This document shows, piece by piece, positions 6,838 through 14,988 of a DNA stretch of 18,704 nt (positions are counted from its first letter, which is position 1; the number at the start of each line of letters is the position of its first letter). The notes below the pieces were generated by a model. The model saw only the letters and a list, made by a program, of their open reading frames with translations. It made no database searches and had not been told where the DNA came from. The translations under genes and the position numbers were made by a program. This stretch comes from Fusobacteriaceae bacterium UBA2433 (GTDB taxonomy: Bacteria; Fusobacteriota; Fusobacteriia; Fusobacteriales; Fusobacteriaceae). Where the stretch lies: assembly GCA_002342785.1 (NCBI GenBank), contig DDQV01000081.1, positions 1 through 18,704 on the forward strand. Reading direction: 5' to 3'.

Positions 6838-7056
6838 TTATTCATAAAAATCTTTAATTTTTTCAATTCTTTCACTTAATTGTTCTAAATGTTTTACTAT
6901 CTCTTTATTTTCACTTTGTAACTCTTTAAATTCAATCTCTTGTTTATCTACTTTAACTTTTAGCTCATTATTAGTTTCAGTAAGTAACTCTGTTCTAGAA
7001 TTATTAGAAACACAAGAGGTAAATAATAATAACGTTAACATAATATAAATTTTCAT
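6838..7056 (-). CDS. Small coiled-coil lipoprotein
   Basis: A 72-residue lipoprotein. The short signal peptide ends in lipobox FTSC with Cys15. Residues about 25-70 are very rich in Glu, Lys and Leu with heptad spacing (ELKVKVDKQEIEFKELQSEN and on), a probable coiled coil. No family is recognised. It is first in a two-gene unit with the OmpA-like protein, 15 bases between, mirroring the lipoprotein-then-OmpA order of the neighbouring unit. AGGAGGG precedes the ATG. Its sequence is clearly more distant from the other two small lipoproteins than they are from each other. Confidence 0.75.
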   Translation of the reverse strand: MKIYIMLTLLLFTSCVSNNSRTELLTETNNELKVKVDKQEIEFKELQSENKEIVKHLEQLSERIEKIKDFYE

Positions 7057-7164
7057 ACAATCCCTCCTAAAATACCATTGTTTTATAATATTCTATAGAT
7101 TATGGAAAAATCCTTTTTTTTTGTATCTTTATCCTTTTAATTGAAAACAAATAATCTTTGAAAT

Positions 7165-7986
7165 TTATTTTTGATCGATACTTTTAATGTAATATCGATC
7201 ATTTTCTTTTTGTATATCAATATCTATTTCAAAAATTTGAGATAGATTCTTTGAAGTAAGGATATCTTCTTTCTTTCCTTGTTTAAAGATAGTTTTATTA
7301 TGTATTAGTGCTACATGGGTGATCTCTTGAAAGATCTCCTCTATATGATGGGTAACTAATATAATAGAGGCCTTAGTTGAAAGTTTTTTTATTAGATCTA
7401 TAAAACTTTTTTGTGCTTTTATATCTAGACCTACAGTGGGCTCATCTAATATAAATGCTTTTGGATCGTGAATCAAAGCCCTTCCTATTATACAAAGTCT
7501 TAGTTGTCCTGTACTCATTTGATAAACTTTTTTGTCTTTTATCTCTAAAATCTCAAGAAAATCTAAAACCTCCAAAGCTTTTTTAAATTGATTTTCTGTA
7601 AATTGATAGTCTCTAAAAACTCCAATAGAACTATTATATCCACTGAGAACTATCTCATAAGCAGTTAGATTTTTTCCATGAATTCCAAAATAATTATGTA
7701 GATCATTTGTAATAATTCCAAGATTTTTTTTAAGTTCAAAGATATTCCATCTATCTCTACCAAATATATTTTTGGTAAAAGGATATTTAGAACTTGGGTA
7801 TAGATCGTTTGAGATTAATTTTATCAGAGTCGATTTACCACTTCCATTTGCTCCTAAAATAACCCAATTTTCATTTGTATTAATTGTAAGATTTATATTC
7901 TCTAGTGCAGAAGATACCAAATTGTAATTTACATAGACATTTTTAAAATCGATTATATTCTTTAAATCTTTTTTTGGTTTTACCAT
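7165..7986 (-). CDS. Stand-alone ABC ATPase, COG1119 (ModF/YlmA-like)
   Basis: A 273-residue single ABC ATPase domain. Walker A GANGSGKS (residues 45-52), signature MSTGQ (157-161, in place of LSGGQ), Walker B AFILDEPT with Asp181 and Glu182, and switch His213 (VTHH) are present. Where a Gln would be expected in the Q-loop the sequence reads IITND. The GRDRWNIFELKKNLGIITND segment is typical of COG1119 proteins such as ModF and Bacillus YlmA. No membrane or solute-binding partner lies beside it: the gene is alone, with divergent SDR on one side and the lipoprotein unit on the other. Function is unknown; a non-transport or trans-acting role is possible. GAGAGG precedes the ATG. Confidence 0.8.
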   Translation of the reverse strand: MVKPKKDLKNIIDFKNVYVNYNLVSSALENINLTINTNENWVILGANGSGKSTLIKLISNDLYPSSKYPFTKNIFGRDRWNIFELKKNLGIITNDLHNYFGIHGKNLTAYEIVLSGYNSSIGVFRDYQFTENQFKKALEVLDFLEILEIKDKKVYQMSTGQLRLCIIGRALIHDPKAFILDEPTVGLDIKAQKSFIDLIKKLSTKASIILVTHHIEEIFQEITHVALIHNKTIFKQGKKEDILTSKNLSQIFEIDIDIQKENDRYYIKSIDQK

Positions 7987-8014
7987 AGTTAACCTCTCTT
8001 TATAATTTTATATT

Positions 8015-8023
8015 ATTGTATCA
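8015..8023 (-). promoter_or_regulatory. Extended -10 promoter of the ABC ATPase gene
   Basis: TGATACAAT on the minus strand fits TGnTAnAAT, 28 bases before the start codon. No strong -35 is visible. Confidence 0.45.
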
Positions 8024-8103
8024 CATAACTAAACGATATTTAATCTCTAAAACCTTAAAATATTTTTATATTCTATAAAAATCAATAATTTTTTTTAACT
8101 CAG

Positions 8104-8112
8104 TGGTATACT
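8104..8112 (+). promoter_or_regulatory. Extended -10 promoter of the SDR-amidohydrolase unit
   Basis: TGGTATACT fits TGnTATAAT with one mismatch, 37 bases before the ATG at 8150. No good -35 is seen; an eight-base T-run lies just upstream. Confidence 0.5.
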
Positions 8113-8149
8113 AGAAATAGATCTAAATATATAAAAGGATGGTGATCAA

Positions 8150-8851
8150 ATGATATATTCATTAATAACAGGTGGAACTTCAGGACTTGGCTATGAACTA
8201 GCAAAAAAATTAGTAAAAATAGGTAAAAATGTAATAGTAATTGGTAGAGATGAAAAAAAACTAAATAACTCCATAAAAGAATTAAAAAATATTTCAAAAG
8301 ATTCAAAGGTTAAAGGATTTCAAGTAGATATATCTAATCTATTAGAAGTAGATAAACTTTTTTTAAATTTAAAAATAGATAACATTCAAATAGAACATCT
8401 GTATAATAATGCAGGAAAAGGATTTTTTGGAAGTGTTGAAGAGTTAACAGAAGAAGATATAAACTCTGTATTAAATTCTAATCTTGTTGGTTTAATCAAT
8501 ATGACCTCTAGAGTCATCACACATATGAAAGATTTAAAACAAAGATGTAGGATTATGAATATCTTATCTACTGCTGCACTAGTTGGAAAGAAAAATGAAA
8601 CTATATATAATGCTGCTAAATGGGGAGCCAAAGGATTTCTTGAATCAGTGAGAGATGAGATCCAAGGGGGGAATATAGAGATTATTATATTTTATCCTGG
8701 TGGAATGAATACACCATTTTGGAATGATATTGATTCAGGATATAATTTTTCAACATTTATGAAGCCAGAAGAAGTTGCTAAAGAGATCATTCATATAAGT
8801 TTAAATGAGAATATGTTAGTTTCAGATATAGTTATTAATAGGAGAAAGTAA
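8150..8851 (+). CDS. Short-chain dehydrogenase/reductase
   Basis: A 233-residue classical SDR, a soluble NAD(P)-dependent oxidoreductase. The cofactor motif TGGTSGLG is at residues 7-14, NNAG at 86-89, the catalytic Ser is Ser140 (ILSTAAL), and the YxxxK pair is Tyr153 and Lys157. GRDEKKL after the second strand (Arg33) suggests NADP preference. The length is normal for the family, slightly short. The ribosome site (AAGGATGGTG) is only moderate. Thirty-six bases separate it from the M20 amidohydrolase, with no terminator seen, so the two are probably co-transcribed. Substrate cannot be predicted. Confidence 0.85.
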   Translation: MIYSLITGGTSGLGYELAKKLVKIGKNVIVIGRDEKKLNNSIKELKNISKDSKVKGFQVDISNLLEVDKLFLNLKIDNIQIEHLYNNAGKGFFGSVEELTEEDINSVLNSNLVGLINMTSRVITHMKDLKQRCRIMNILSTAALVGKKNETIYNAAKWGAKGFLESVRDEIQGGNIEIIIFYPGGMNTPFWNDIDSGYNFSTFMKPEEVAKEIIHISLNENMLVSDIVINRRK

Positions 8852-8887
8852 ATATATATTGTAATAATTAAAAGGAGTTTTTATATT

Positions 8888-10081
8888 ATGAATGAAAGTT
8901 TAACAAAAACAATTGAACAATATTCAAAGGAAATAAAAGATGAAATTATATCGATAAGAAGAGCACTACATCAAATACCTGAGTTAGGAGATGATCTTCC
9001 TAAAACTCGTAGTTTTATTTTAAATGAACTTAAAAAATATGATGTTGAAATATCAGAAAATATTGGAAATAATGGAATAGTTGCTCTTATTAGAGGGAAG
9101 AAGAATGGAAAGACAATTGGGTATAGAGCAGATATGGATGCTCTACCTATATTAGAAGAAAATATTTGTGAGTATAAATCTTTACACCATGGAAAGATGC
9201 ATTCTTGTGGACACGATGCACATATGGCAATAGCTTTATCCCTTATAAAAGTATTTTCTCTTATAAAAGATGAGATCAAAGGAAATATTAAATTTATTTT
9301 TCAACCTGCTGAGGAAACAATTGGTGGAGCTTTTCAAATGATTCAAGATAAAGTCTTAGAAGATCCAAAGGTAGATTATATATTTGGATCTCATGTATGG
9401 CCAGATATTGAAAGTGGGAAGATAGGTATTCGTAGTGGGGGACTCATGGCAGGAGTAGATGAATTTGAAATAGAAATTCAAGGTAAGGGAGGTCATGCTG
9501 GGATTCCACATAAAGCAATAAATCCATTAGTTGTTGCAAGTAAAATTGTGTGTGAATTAGAATCTATAAAAAATTATTTTATAGATTCTGGAGAGAGAGT
9601 TGTAATAAGTATATGTACTATGGAAGGAGGTAAAACAATCAATGTCATACCTCATAATGCTAAAATCGGTGGTACATTAAGGTTTTTTTCAGATGAAGTT
9701 CAAGAAATTTTTATAGATAAATTCCATAAGATAGTTAACAATATTTCAGATATTTATAAAGCAAGTTGTAAAATAAATTATAAAAAATTATTTCCTCCTG
9801 TAATAAATGATAGTGATGTTATATCAACTATAGAAGATACTTTAAAAAAATATAACTTAGAAGATAGTCTCTTCCCAGTAGAAAATCCATCTATGGGAGC
9901 TGAAGATTTTAGTTTCTTTCTAAAAGCAGTTCCTGGGGCCTATATTTTTTTAGGAACAAAAAATACATCAAAAGGTATTGTTAAGAGTATACACAATCCT
10001 CAATTTGATATGGATGAAGATATCTTTGAATCTGCTACTTCTATCCTTTCTAAAATAATATTAGAATTTTTAGATAGATAA
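8888..10081 (+). CDS. M20-family amidohydrolase (N-acyl-amino acid/hippurate hydrolase type)
   Basis: A 397-residue metallo-aminoacylase of peptidase family M20D. The family set is complete: RRALHQIPELG (about 24-34), GYRADMDALPI (78-88), MHSCGHDAH with metal ligands Cys107 and His109, QPAEE with Glu143, SHVWP with His169, the dimerisation-domain motif GKGGHAGIPH (199-208), GAEDFSFF (337-344) and C-terminal ligand His369. These enzymes cleave N-acyl amino acids or related amides in the cytoplasm. AAAGGAG (8871-8877) precedes the ATG. It is second in a probable two-gene unit with the SDR and is followed by a terminator. The exact substrate is not predictable. Confidence 0.9.
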   Translation: MNESLTKTIEQYSKEIKDEIISIRRALHQIPELGDDLPKTRSFILNELKKYDVEISENIGNNGIVALIRGKKNGKTIGYRADMDALPILEENICEYKSLHHGKMHSCGHDAHMAIALSLIKVFSLIKDEIKGNIKFIFQPAEETIGGAFQMIQDKVLEDPKVDYIFGSHVWPDIESGKIGIRSGGLMAGVDEFEIEIQGKGGHAGIPHKAINPLVVASKIVCELESIKNYFIDSGERVVISICTMEGGKTINVIPHNAKIGGTLRFFSDEVQEIFIDKFHKIVNNISDIYKASCKINYKKLFPPVINDSDVISTIEDTLKKYNLEDSLFPVENPSMGAEDFSFFLKAVPGAYIFLGTKNTSKGIVKSIHNPQFDMDEDIFESATSILSKIILEFLDR

Positions 10082-10092
10082 TATTAAAAAAG

Positions 10093-10135
10093 ATAAAAGT
10101 ACACAGGAATTATTTTCTATGTACTTTTATTTTTA
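10093..10135 (+). terminator. Terminator of the SDR-amidohydrolase unit
   Basis: Perfect 11-base arms ATAAAAGTACA (10093-10103) and TGTACTTTTAT (10120-10130), 16-base loop, followed by TTTTTA. Confidence 0.8.
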
Positions 10136-10175
10136 CCAAAAGTAAGAAAATATGAGAAAAGATATATTTTAAATA

Positions 10176-10184
10176 TGATATAAT
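10176..10184 (+). promoter_or_regulatory. Extended -10 promoter of the FAD dehydrogenase gene
   Basis: TGATATAAT is a perfect extended -10, 30 bases before the ATG at 10215. Confidence 0.6.
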
Positions 10185-10214
10185 AATATGTCAAAATAAT
10201 TAATGAGGTGAAAG

Positions 10215-11789
10215 ATGAAAGCTGTATTAAATAATATAATGATCCCTATAGAAAAGGATCAAGACAGAGCAATAAAAAATGAACTTATGAATAAAGGAAT
10301 AGATCTATCAAATATTATCCATATAGAATATATAAAACGTTCCATCGATTCTAGAAAAAAAACTCAGATTAAATTTTTATATAATTTAGAGTTAACTTTT
10401 AAAAAAGATATAAATTTAGATGGACATAAATGGCTTTCTAAGCCAAAGGCCCTTCTAACAAAACCTAGGAGATCTAAAAACTTAAAGGGAACCATAGGAG
10501 TTATAGGAAGTGGTCCTGCAGGATTATTTGCAGCACTTAGATTATGTGAATATGGATATAAACCTATTATCTTTGAACGTGGACAAAAAATAGATGAAAG
10601 AGATAGATCTATAGATAATTTTTATAAAAATGATGATCTAGATATAAACTCTAATATACAATTTGGTGAAGGTGGAGCTGGAACGTATTCTGATGGAAAA
10701 TTAAATACTCGTGTAAAGAGTGAATATATAACCCATGTATTTGAAACTTTCATAGAACTAGGAGCTCAAAAAGAAATTATGTGGGATTATAAACCACATA
10801 TAGGAACTGATATTTTAAAAATTGTAACAAAAAATTTAAGATCTAAGATAATACAACTAGGGGGACAATTCTATTTTGATACTCTAGTTGAAAATATTAT
10901 TATAAAAGATAATAAGGTAGTTGGTGTAGATACAAAATCTTATGGAAAAAAAGATAAAGTTGAGATAGATCATTTAGTTTTAGCAATAGGTCATAGTGCT
11001 AGAGATACCTATAGGATGCTTCATAAAAATAACGTCTTCATGGAAAATAAACCCTTTGCTATGGGAACAAGGATAGAACATCCAAGAAAAACAATAGATA
11101 AGATGCAGTATGGAAAGTTTGCTGACCATGAAAATTTAGAAGCTGCTACTTATAGTATGACATATAATAATAAGTCAGAGAGTAGAGGAATATTTTCTTT
11201 TTGTATGTGTCCTGGAGGAGTGATAGTCAATGCTGCTTCTGAAAAAAATACAAGTTTAGTTAATGGAATGAGTTATTCTAAGAGAGATGGAGAGTTTAGT
11301 AACTCTGCTATAGCAGTTGGAATTAAAGCCAATGAATTTGGTGAGCACCTATTTAGTGGAATGGAATATCAAGAAAAATTAGAAAGAGATGCATATAATA
11401 CTGTTGGCAACTATGGTGGAGTGTCACAAAGAGTTGTAGACTTTATGAAAGATAAAAAATCTACCTCTCTACCTAAGAGTAGCTACCCTATGAGGATGAG
11501 ATCCCATAATTTAAATGAATTTTTCCCTGATTTAATAAATAAAAATATGAAGTTAGCATTTCATCAATGGAAAAAGATGTCTAATTTCATAACTAATGAA
11601 GCACTTCTAATTGGGCCTGAAACTAGAACCTCTGCTCCAGTTAAAATAACTAGAAATGAAGTGGGAGAATCTATAAGTACAAAGGGATTATATCCAATTG
11701 GTGAAGGTGCTGGATATGCTGGAGGAATTACTAGTTCTGCCATAGATGGGTTAAAGATAATAGATAATATATTTTCAGAGGAGATATGA
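10215..11789 (+). CDS. FAD-dependent dehydrogenase of COG2509 (uncharacterised family)
   Basis: A 524-residue flavoprotein of the widespread COG2509 'NAD(FAD)-utilizing dehydrogenase' group. An N-terminal part of about 90 residues precedes the FAD motif GVIGSGPAG (95-103). Then come QFGEGGAGTYSDGKLNTR, AIGHSARDTYRML, FSFCMCPGGVIVNA, GPETRTSAPVKI and the C-terminal GEGAGYAGGITSSAIDG, all hallmarks of this group. The length is normal. The enzyme is cytoplasmic and its reaction is not established for the family. The start is supported by GAGGTG before the ATG and by the promoter just upstream. It stands alone between two hairpins. An ATG-proximal change of start is unlikely. Confidence 0.88.
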   Translation: MKAVLNNIMIPIEKDQDRAIKNELMNKGIDLSNIIHIEYIKRSIDSRKKTQIKFLYNLELTFKKDINLDGHKWLSKPKALLTKPRRSKNLKGTIGVIGSGPAGLFAALRLCEYGYKPIIFERGQKIDERDRSIDNFYKNDDLDINSNIQFGEGGAGTYSDGKLNTRVKSEYITHVFETFIELGAQKEIMWDYKPHIGTDILKIVTKNLRSKIIQLGGQFYFDTLVENIIIKDNKVVGVDTKSYGKKDKVEIDHLVLAIGHSARDTYRMLHKNNVFMENKPFAMGTRIEHPRKTIDKMQYGKFADHENLEAATYSMTYNNKSESRGIFSFCMCPGGVIVNAASEKNTSLVNGMSYSKRDGEFSNSAIAVGIKANEFGEHLFSGMEYQEKLERDAYNTVGNYGGVSQRVVDFMKDKKSTSLPKSSYPMRMRSHNLNEFFPDLINKNMKLAFHQWKKMSNFITNEALLIGPETRTSAPVKITRNEVGESISTKGLYPIGEGAGYAGGITSSAIDGLKIIDNIFSEEI

Positions 11790-11851
11790 TTTTTATTGAT
11801 ATCTAACTTCACATAATCTTCACAAAACTATTGTATATTTTAATAACTTAC

Positions 11852-11881
11852 AAAATACTTACTAGCTTTAGTGAGTATTTT
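11852..11881 (+). terminator. Terminator-like hairpin in the leader of the efflux operon
   Basis: Left arm AAAATACTTACTA (11852-11864) and right arm TAGTGAGTATTTT (11869-11881) pair over 13 bases with one G-U, loop GCTT, followed by a T-rich stretch broken by A. It lies 62 bases after the FAD dehydrogenase stop, which it can terminate. Only 16 bases lie between it and the tolC-like ribosome site, too few for a promoter, so transcription of the efflux operon must pass through it. Confidence 0.75.
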
Positions 11882-11910
11882 TATTAATTTTTATAAAGGG
11901 AGGTAGCATT

Positions 11911-13155
11911 TTGAAAAAATTAGGTATACTCGTAGGAGCATTACTTATATCTTTCCAATCTTATGGATCGACTTTAGATGAACTTATTGTACAACTAAAA
12001 CAAGATGGATATTCTGCAAAGTATCGTACATTGGAAGAAAAACAATTAACCATTGAGAATAAAAAAATAGAATTAATAGATAGAGATGGTATAGATATAG
12101 ATGGTAGTGGAAGTGTAACAGATGATGTAAATGGCGGGAGAACTACAGGTGACATCTCAGCCTCTTATGATTTTTTTAAATATGAAGGTACATACGACGT
12201 AGAATATAGTGGTGAAAACAAACAATTGTTCGGAGTTGAAAAAAATCTAAAGGATATCTTCTATGGAAATAAAAAATATAGTCAAAATTTATTTACCATT
12301 GATGAAATAACTAGATTAAATGCTGAAGATGAGAGGATGGATGAAGAGATCATTGCTCTAATAGATCTATACAAGACTCTTATAGATAAAAGATTAGAAT
12401 TAAAATTAAAAGAAAGTTTGTTACCTAGTTTAGAAGCCGACGCAGCTAAGTTAGAGATAGGTTTTAAGACAGGACAATCATCAAAATTAGATTATAAATA
12501 CTCAAAGATGAGTTTAAGAAATACAAACAATGATATCGAACAACTAAAACTTGATCTCATTCAAATAGAAAAAACTTTTGAAACAACATTTAACTTAAAA
12601 ATTTATTCTGATATAAACTATACAAAATTAGAAGAACTTAATATGAATGATATAAAAAATATTGGTGACAGATCATTAGAAAATATAGATCTTGCCATAG
12701 ATTTAGCAGATGAAAATAAAAAATATTCAACTTACGATACTAAATGGGCAAATTTTAATGCTGGTACTTTTTATGACGTTAAAAATAATGGTTGGTTAAT
12801 GAGAATAAGTTTTGATAAAACTCTATTTGAATATGATGATACTTCTGCAACTTATGAAGTAGAAAAAGAAAAATTAGAGATGGAAAAAGAAAAATTAGTT
12901 AAAAGTTTAAGAAATCAAAAAGATGAATATCTCAATCAATATAACTCCCTCTTAAAAGAAATTAGCAATCTAAGACTTCAAGATGAAGTTGATGAGATGA
13001 CTTACAAAATATATAAATTAAACTATGAACAAGGAAATGAAACATATATAAACTATATAGAAAAATATGAAGATTATATTGCAAATTCCATTGCATTAGA
13101 ACAAAAAGAAAATGAATTGACTGCATTTATATATGAGATGCAATACAGGAGGTAA
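11911..13155 (+). CDS. TolC-family outer-membrane efflux protein
   Basis: A 414-residue outer-membrane factor, the exit duct of the tripartite pump encoded with the next three genes. A signal peptide (MKKLGILVGALLISFQSYG) is followed by long helical stretches with the TolC-type repeat pattern, for example ALIDLYKTLIDKRLELKLKE and then LEIGFKTGQSSKLDYKYSK, the classic helix-turn region, mirrored in the second half by EISNLRLQDEVDEMTYKIYK and YEQGNETYINYIEKYEDYI. The length suits the family. The start codon is TTG at 11911, set by GGGAGG seven bases upstream; no ATG is better placed. The leader contains a terminator-like hairpin. The stop codon abuts the ribosome site of the adaptor gene. Confidence 0.85.
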   Translation: MKKLGILVGALLISFQSYGSTLDELIVQLKQDGYSAKYRTLEEKQLTIENKKIELIDRDGIDIDGSGSVTDDVNGGRTTGDISASYDFFKYEGTYDVEYSGENKQLFGVEKNLKDIFYGNKKYSQNLFTIDEITRLNAEDERMDEEIIALIDLYKTLIDKRLELKLKESLLPSLEADAAKLEIGFKTGQSSKLDYKYSKMSLRNTNNDIEQLKLDLIQIEKTFETTFNLKIYSDINYTKLEELNMNDIKNIGDRSLENIDLAIDLADENKKYSTYDTKWANFNAGTFYDVKNNGWLMRISFDKTLFEYDDTSATYEVEKEKLEMEKEKLVKSLRNQKDEYLNQYNSLLKEISNLRLQDEVDEMTYKIYKLNYEQGNETYINYIEKYEDYIANSIALEQKENELTAFIYEMQYRR

Positions 13156-13156
13156 G

Positions 13157-14254
13157 ATGAAGAAAACTATTGTAGGACTAATAATTTTAGGAGTAATAAT
13201 AGGAGGTGCTGTATACTATAAAAATTCTAAAAATAAAGTTGTCTCTAAAGAATACCAAGTACTAAATTTAAAAAAATCTACTTTCAAAAAGATCGTAGAA
13301 GCTGATGGAGTTGTAGAAGCAAGGGATACAAAGTTAGTTTATGTAGATAAATCTTTAAAGGTTGATGAAGTTTTTTATACTGCAGGAGATTATGTTGAAA
13401 AAGGAAAAACTATAATGACTTTTGACCCTGAAGATAAAAATACTGTTATAAGAAATATAAAAAAAGAAGAGATAACTCTTAAGCAGTTAAAAAGAAATTT
13501 GAAAAACGCCCAGTCTATTTTAAAGGTAGGAGGATCTTCTAAGGTTGAAATAGAAGATATAGAATTTGATATCGTAAAATCACAACTAACTATTGAAGGA
13601 CTAAAAGAGGAATTATCTAAGATGTTAGATGAAATTAAAAGTCCATTTGATGGAACTATTATATCTATGATTGCTGAAGCTAACTATAGAGTTAATACAG
13701 AAGTTGAACTATTTGAAATAGCTGATCTATCAGATCTTATTGTAGTTGCTGATGTTCCAGAATATAGTATCCATGGTGTATTGTTAGGACAAAAAGCTAT
13801 AATTAAACCAGATGCTTACGAAGATGAATTTTATGGTGTTGTAAGTAAGATATCAACACTTTCTTCAGCGACATCTTCTTCTAGTAGTACTAGTTCTGAT
13901 GATGATACAGAAGCTTATGTAGAGGTAGAGATTACTATTGATAATTTACCTAAGGAGCTCCGTCCTGGGTTTAATTCCTCAGTGGATATAGTTATAAATT
14001 CTACAGACAATACTATTTCTATACCGAGAATTTCTATCTTAGAAGACAAAAAAGGTTACTATGTTTTCGTTTTAGATGATGAGAAAAAAATAAAGAAAAA
14101 TTATATCAATATAAAAGATAGTAATAGTAGTATAGTTGCAGTAGATAATTTAGAAGAAAATATATCTATTATAAAGAATCCATATGTGGCTTTAGAAGAT
14201 GGACAAGAGGTTAAAACAGGTAATGGAAAGGGGAAAGGTCAAGGAGGTAATTAA
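13157..14254 (+). CDS. MacA-like periplasmic adaptor (HlyD/RND-type membrane fusion protein)
   Basis: A 365-residue membrane fusion protein linking the inner-membrane ABC pump to the TolC-like duct. An N-terminal membrane anchor (about 4-21) is followed by a lipoyl half-motif (VDEVFYTAGDYVEKGKTIMTF, about 69-89, with the second half SPFDGTIISM at 162-171), a coiled-coil hairpin (about 98-158), a beta-barrel part (about 192-280) and a membrane-proximal domain. The open frame starts at 13133, but AGGAGG (13147-13152) sets the ATG at 13157. Odd: a Ser/Asp-rich insert (about 236-250) in the barrel region, and a Gly/Lys tail whose codons hold the ribosome site of the ATPase gene. The coiled coil looks rather short. 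Its TAA overlaps the next ATG by one base. Confidence 0.85.
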   Translation: MKKTIVGLIILGVIIGGAVYYKNSKNKVVSKEYQVLNLKKSTFKKIVEADGVVEARDTKLVYVDKSLKVDEVFYTAGDYVEKGKTIMTFDPEDKNTVIRNIKKEEITLKQLKRNLKNAQSILKVGGSSKVEIEDIEFDIVKSQLTIEGLKEELSKMLDEIKSPFDGTIISMIAEANYRVNTEVELFEIADLSDLIVVADVPEYSIHGVLLGQKAIIKPDAYEDEFYGVVSKISTLSSATSSSSSTSSDDDTEAYVEVEITIDNLPKELRPGFNSSVDIVINSTDNTISIPRISILEDKKGYYVFVLDDEKKIKKNYINIKDSNSSIVAVDNLEENISIIKNPYVALEDGQEVKTGNGKGKGQGGN

Positions 14255-14988
14255 TGAGTGGTCATACAAATTATAGTGATAGAGAAACAGTTATTGAAAT
14301 TACTCATTTAGATAAAGTATATAAAACTGGAGACTTAGAATTAAAAGCATTAGATGACGTTTCATATACTATTAAGAGTGGTGAATTTGTAGCTATCATG
14401 GGTCATAGTGGAAGTGGTAAATCTACCATGATGAATATTCTAGGGTGTCTTGATACTCCTACATCTGGAACTTACAAACTAGATAAAATTGATACTTCAA
14501 ATTTAAATGACAATGAATTAGCAAAGATTCGAAATAAAAAAATAGGTTTTGTATTTCAATCTTTTAATCTTTTACCAAAATTAAAATCTTGGGAAAATGT
14601 AGCTTTACCATTGGTTTATAGTGGTGTGCATGCAAAGGTTCGAAAAGAAAGAGCATTAGAAGCTTTAAAAAGTGTGGGCCTTGAAAACAGAGCTAATCAT
14701 AAACCAAATGAATTATCAGGAGGGCAACGTCAAAGAGTTGCCATTGCAAGAGCCCTTGTTGGAAATCCAGAAATTATTATGGCAGATGAACCTACTGGAA
14801 ACTTAGATTCTAAATCTGAAAGTGAGATAATAGAAATATTTAAAAATCTTAATCGTCAAGGAGCAACTATTGTTATGGTTACCCATGAAGATAATCTAGG
14901 TCAAAATTGTAAAAGAATTATTCGATTCCATGACGGAAAATTAATAAAAAACGAGGTAATAGATCATGAATTTTATAGAGATTTTTAA
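14254..14988 (+). CDS. MacB-type ABC transporter ATP-binding protein
   Basis: A 244-residue ATPase of the LolD/MacB-type family that powers type VII ABC mechanotransmission pumps. Walker A GHSGSGKS (residues 50-57), Q-loop VFQSFNLLP, signature LSGGQRQRVAIARAL, Walker B IIMADEPTGNLD and switch His (VTHED) are all intact. In E. coli MacB the ATPase and permease are one chain; here they are separate, as is common in other bacteria. AAGGAGG (14241-14247) lies inside the adaptor gene. It overlaps the adaptor stop by one base and the permease gene by 23 bases, so translation is probably coupled. It should form a dimer with the permease at the inner membrane. Confidence 0.93.
   Translation: MSGHTNYSDRETVIEITHLDKVYKTGDLELKALDDVSYTIKSGEFVAIMGHSGSGKSTMMNILGCLDTPTSGTYKLDKIDTSNLNDNELAKIRNKKIGFVFQSFNLLPKLKSWENVALPLVYSGVHAKVRKERALEALKSVGLENRANHKPNELSGGQRQRVAIARALVGNPEIIMADEPTGNLDSKSESEIIEIFKNLNRQGATIVMVTHEDNLGQNCKRIIRFHDGKLIKNEVIDHEFYRDF

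Noticed and set aside
7086..7134. GGAAAAATCC followed by a long T-run on the plus strand, terminator-like.
   Set aside because: The stem is only three pairs and no plus-strand gene ends here.
14747..14988. Possible fusion of ATPase and permease into one MacB chain.
   Set aside because: The two frames differ and overlap by 23 bases, each with its own complete domain set, so they are separate genes.
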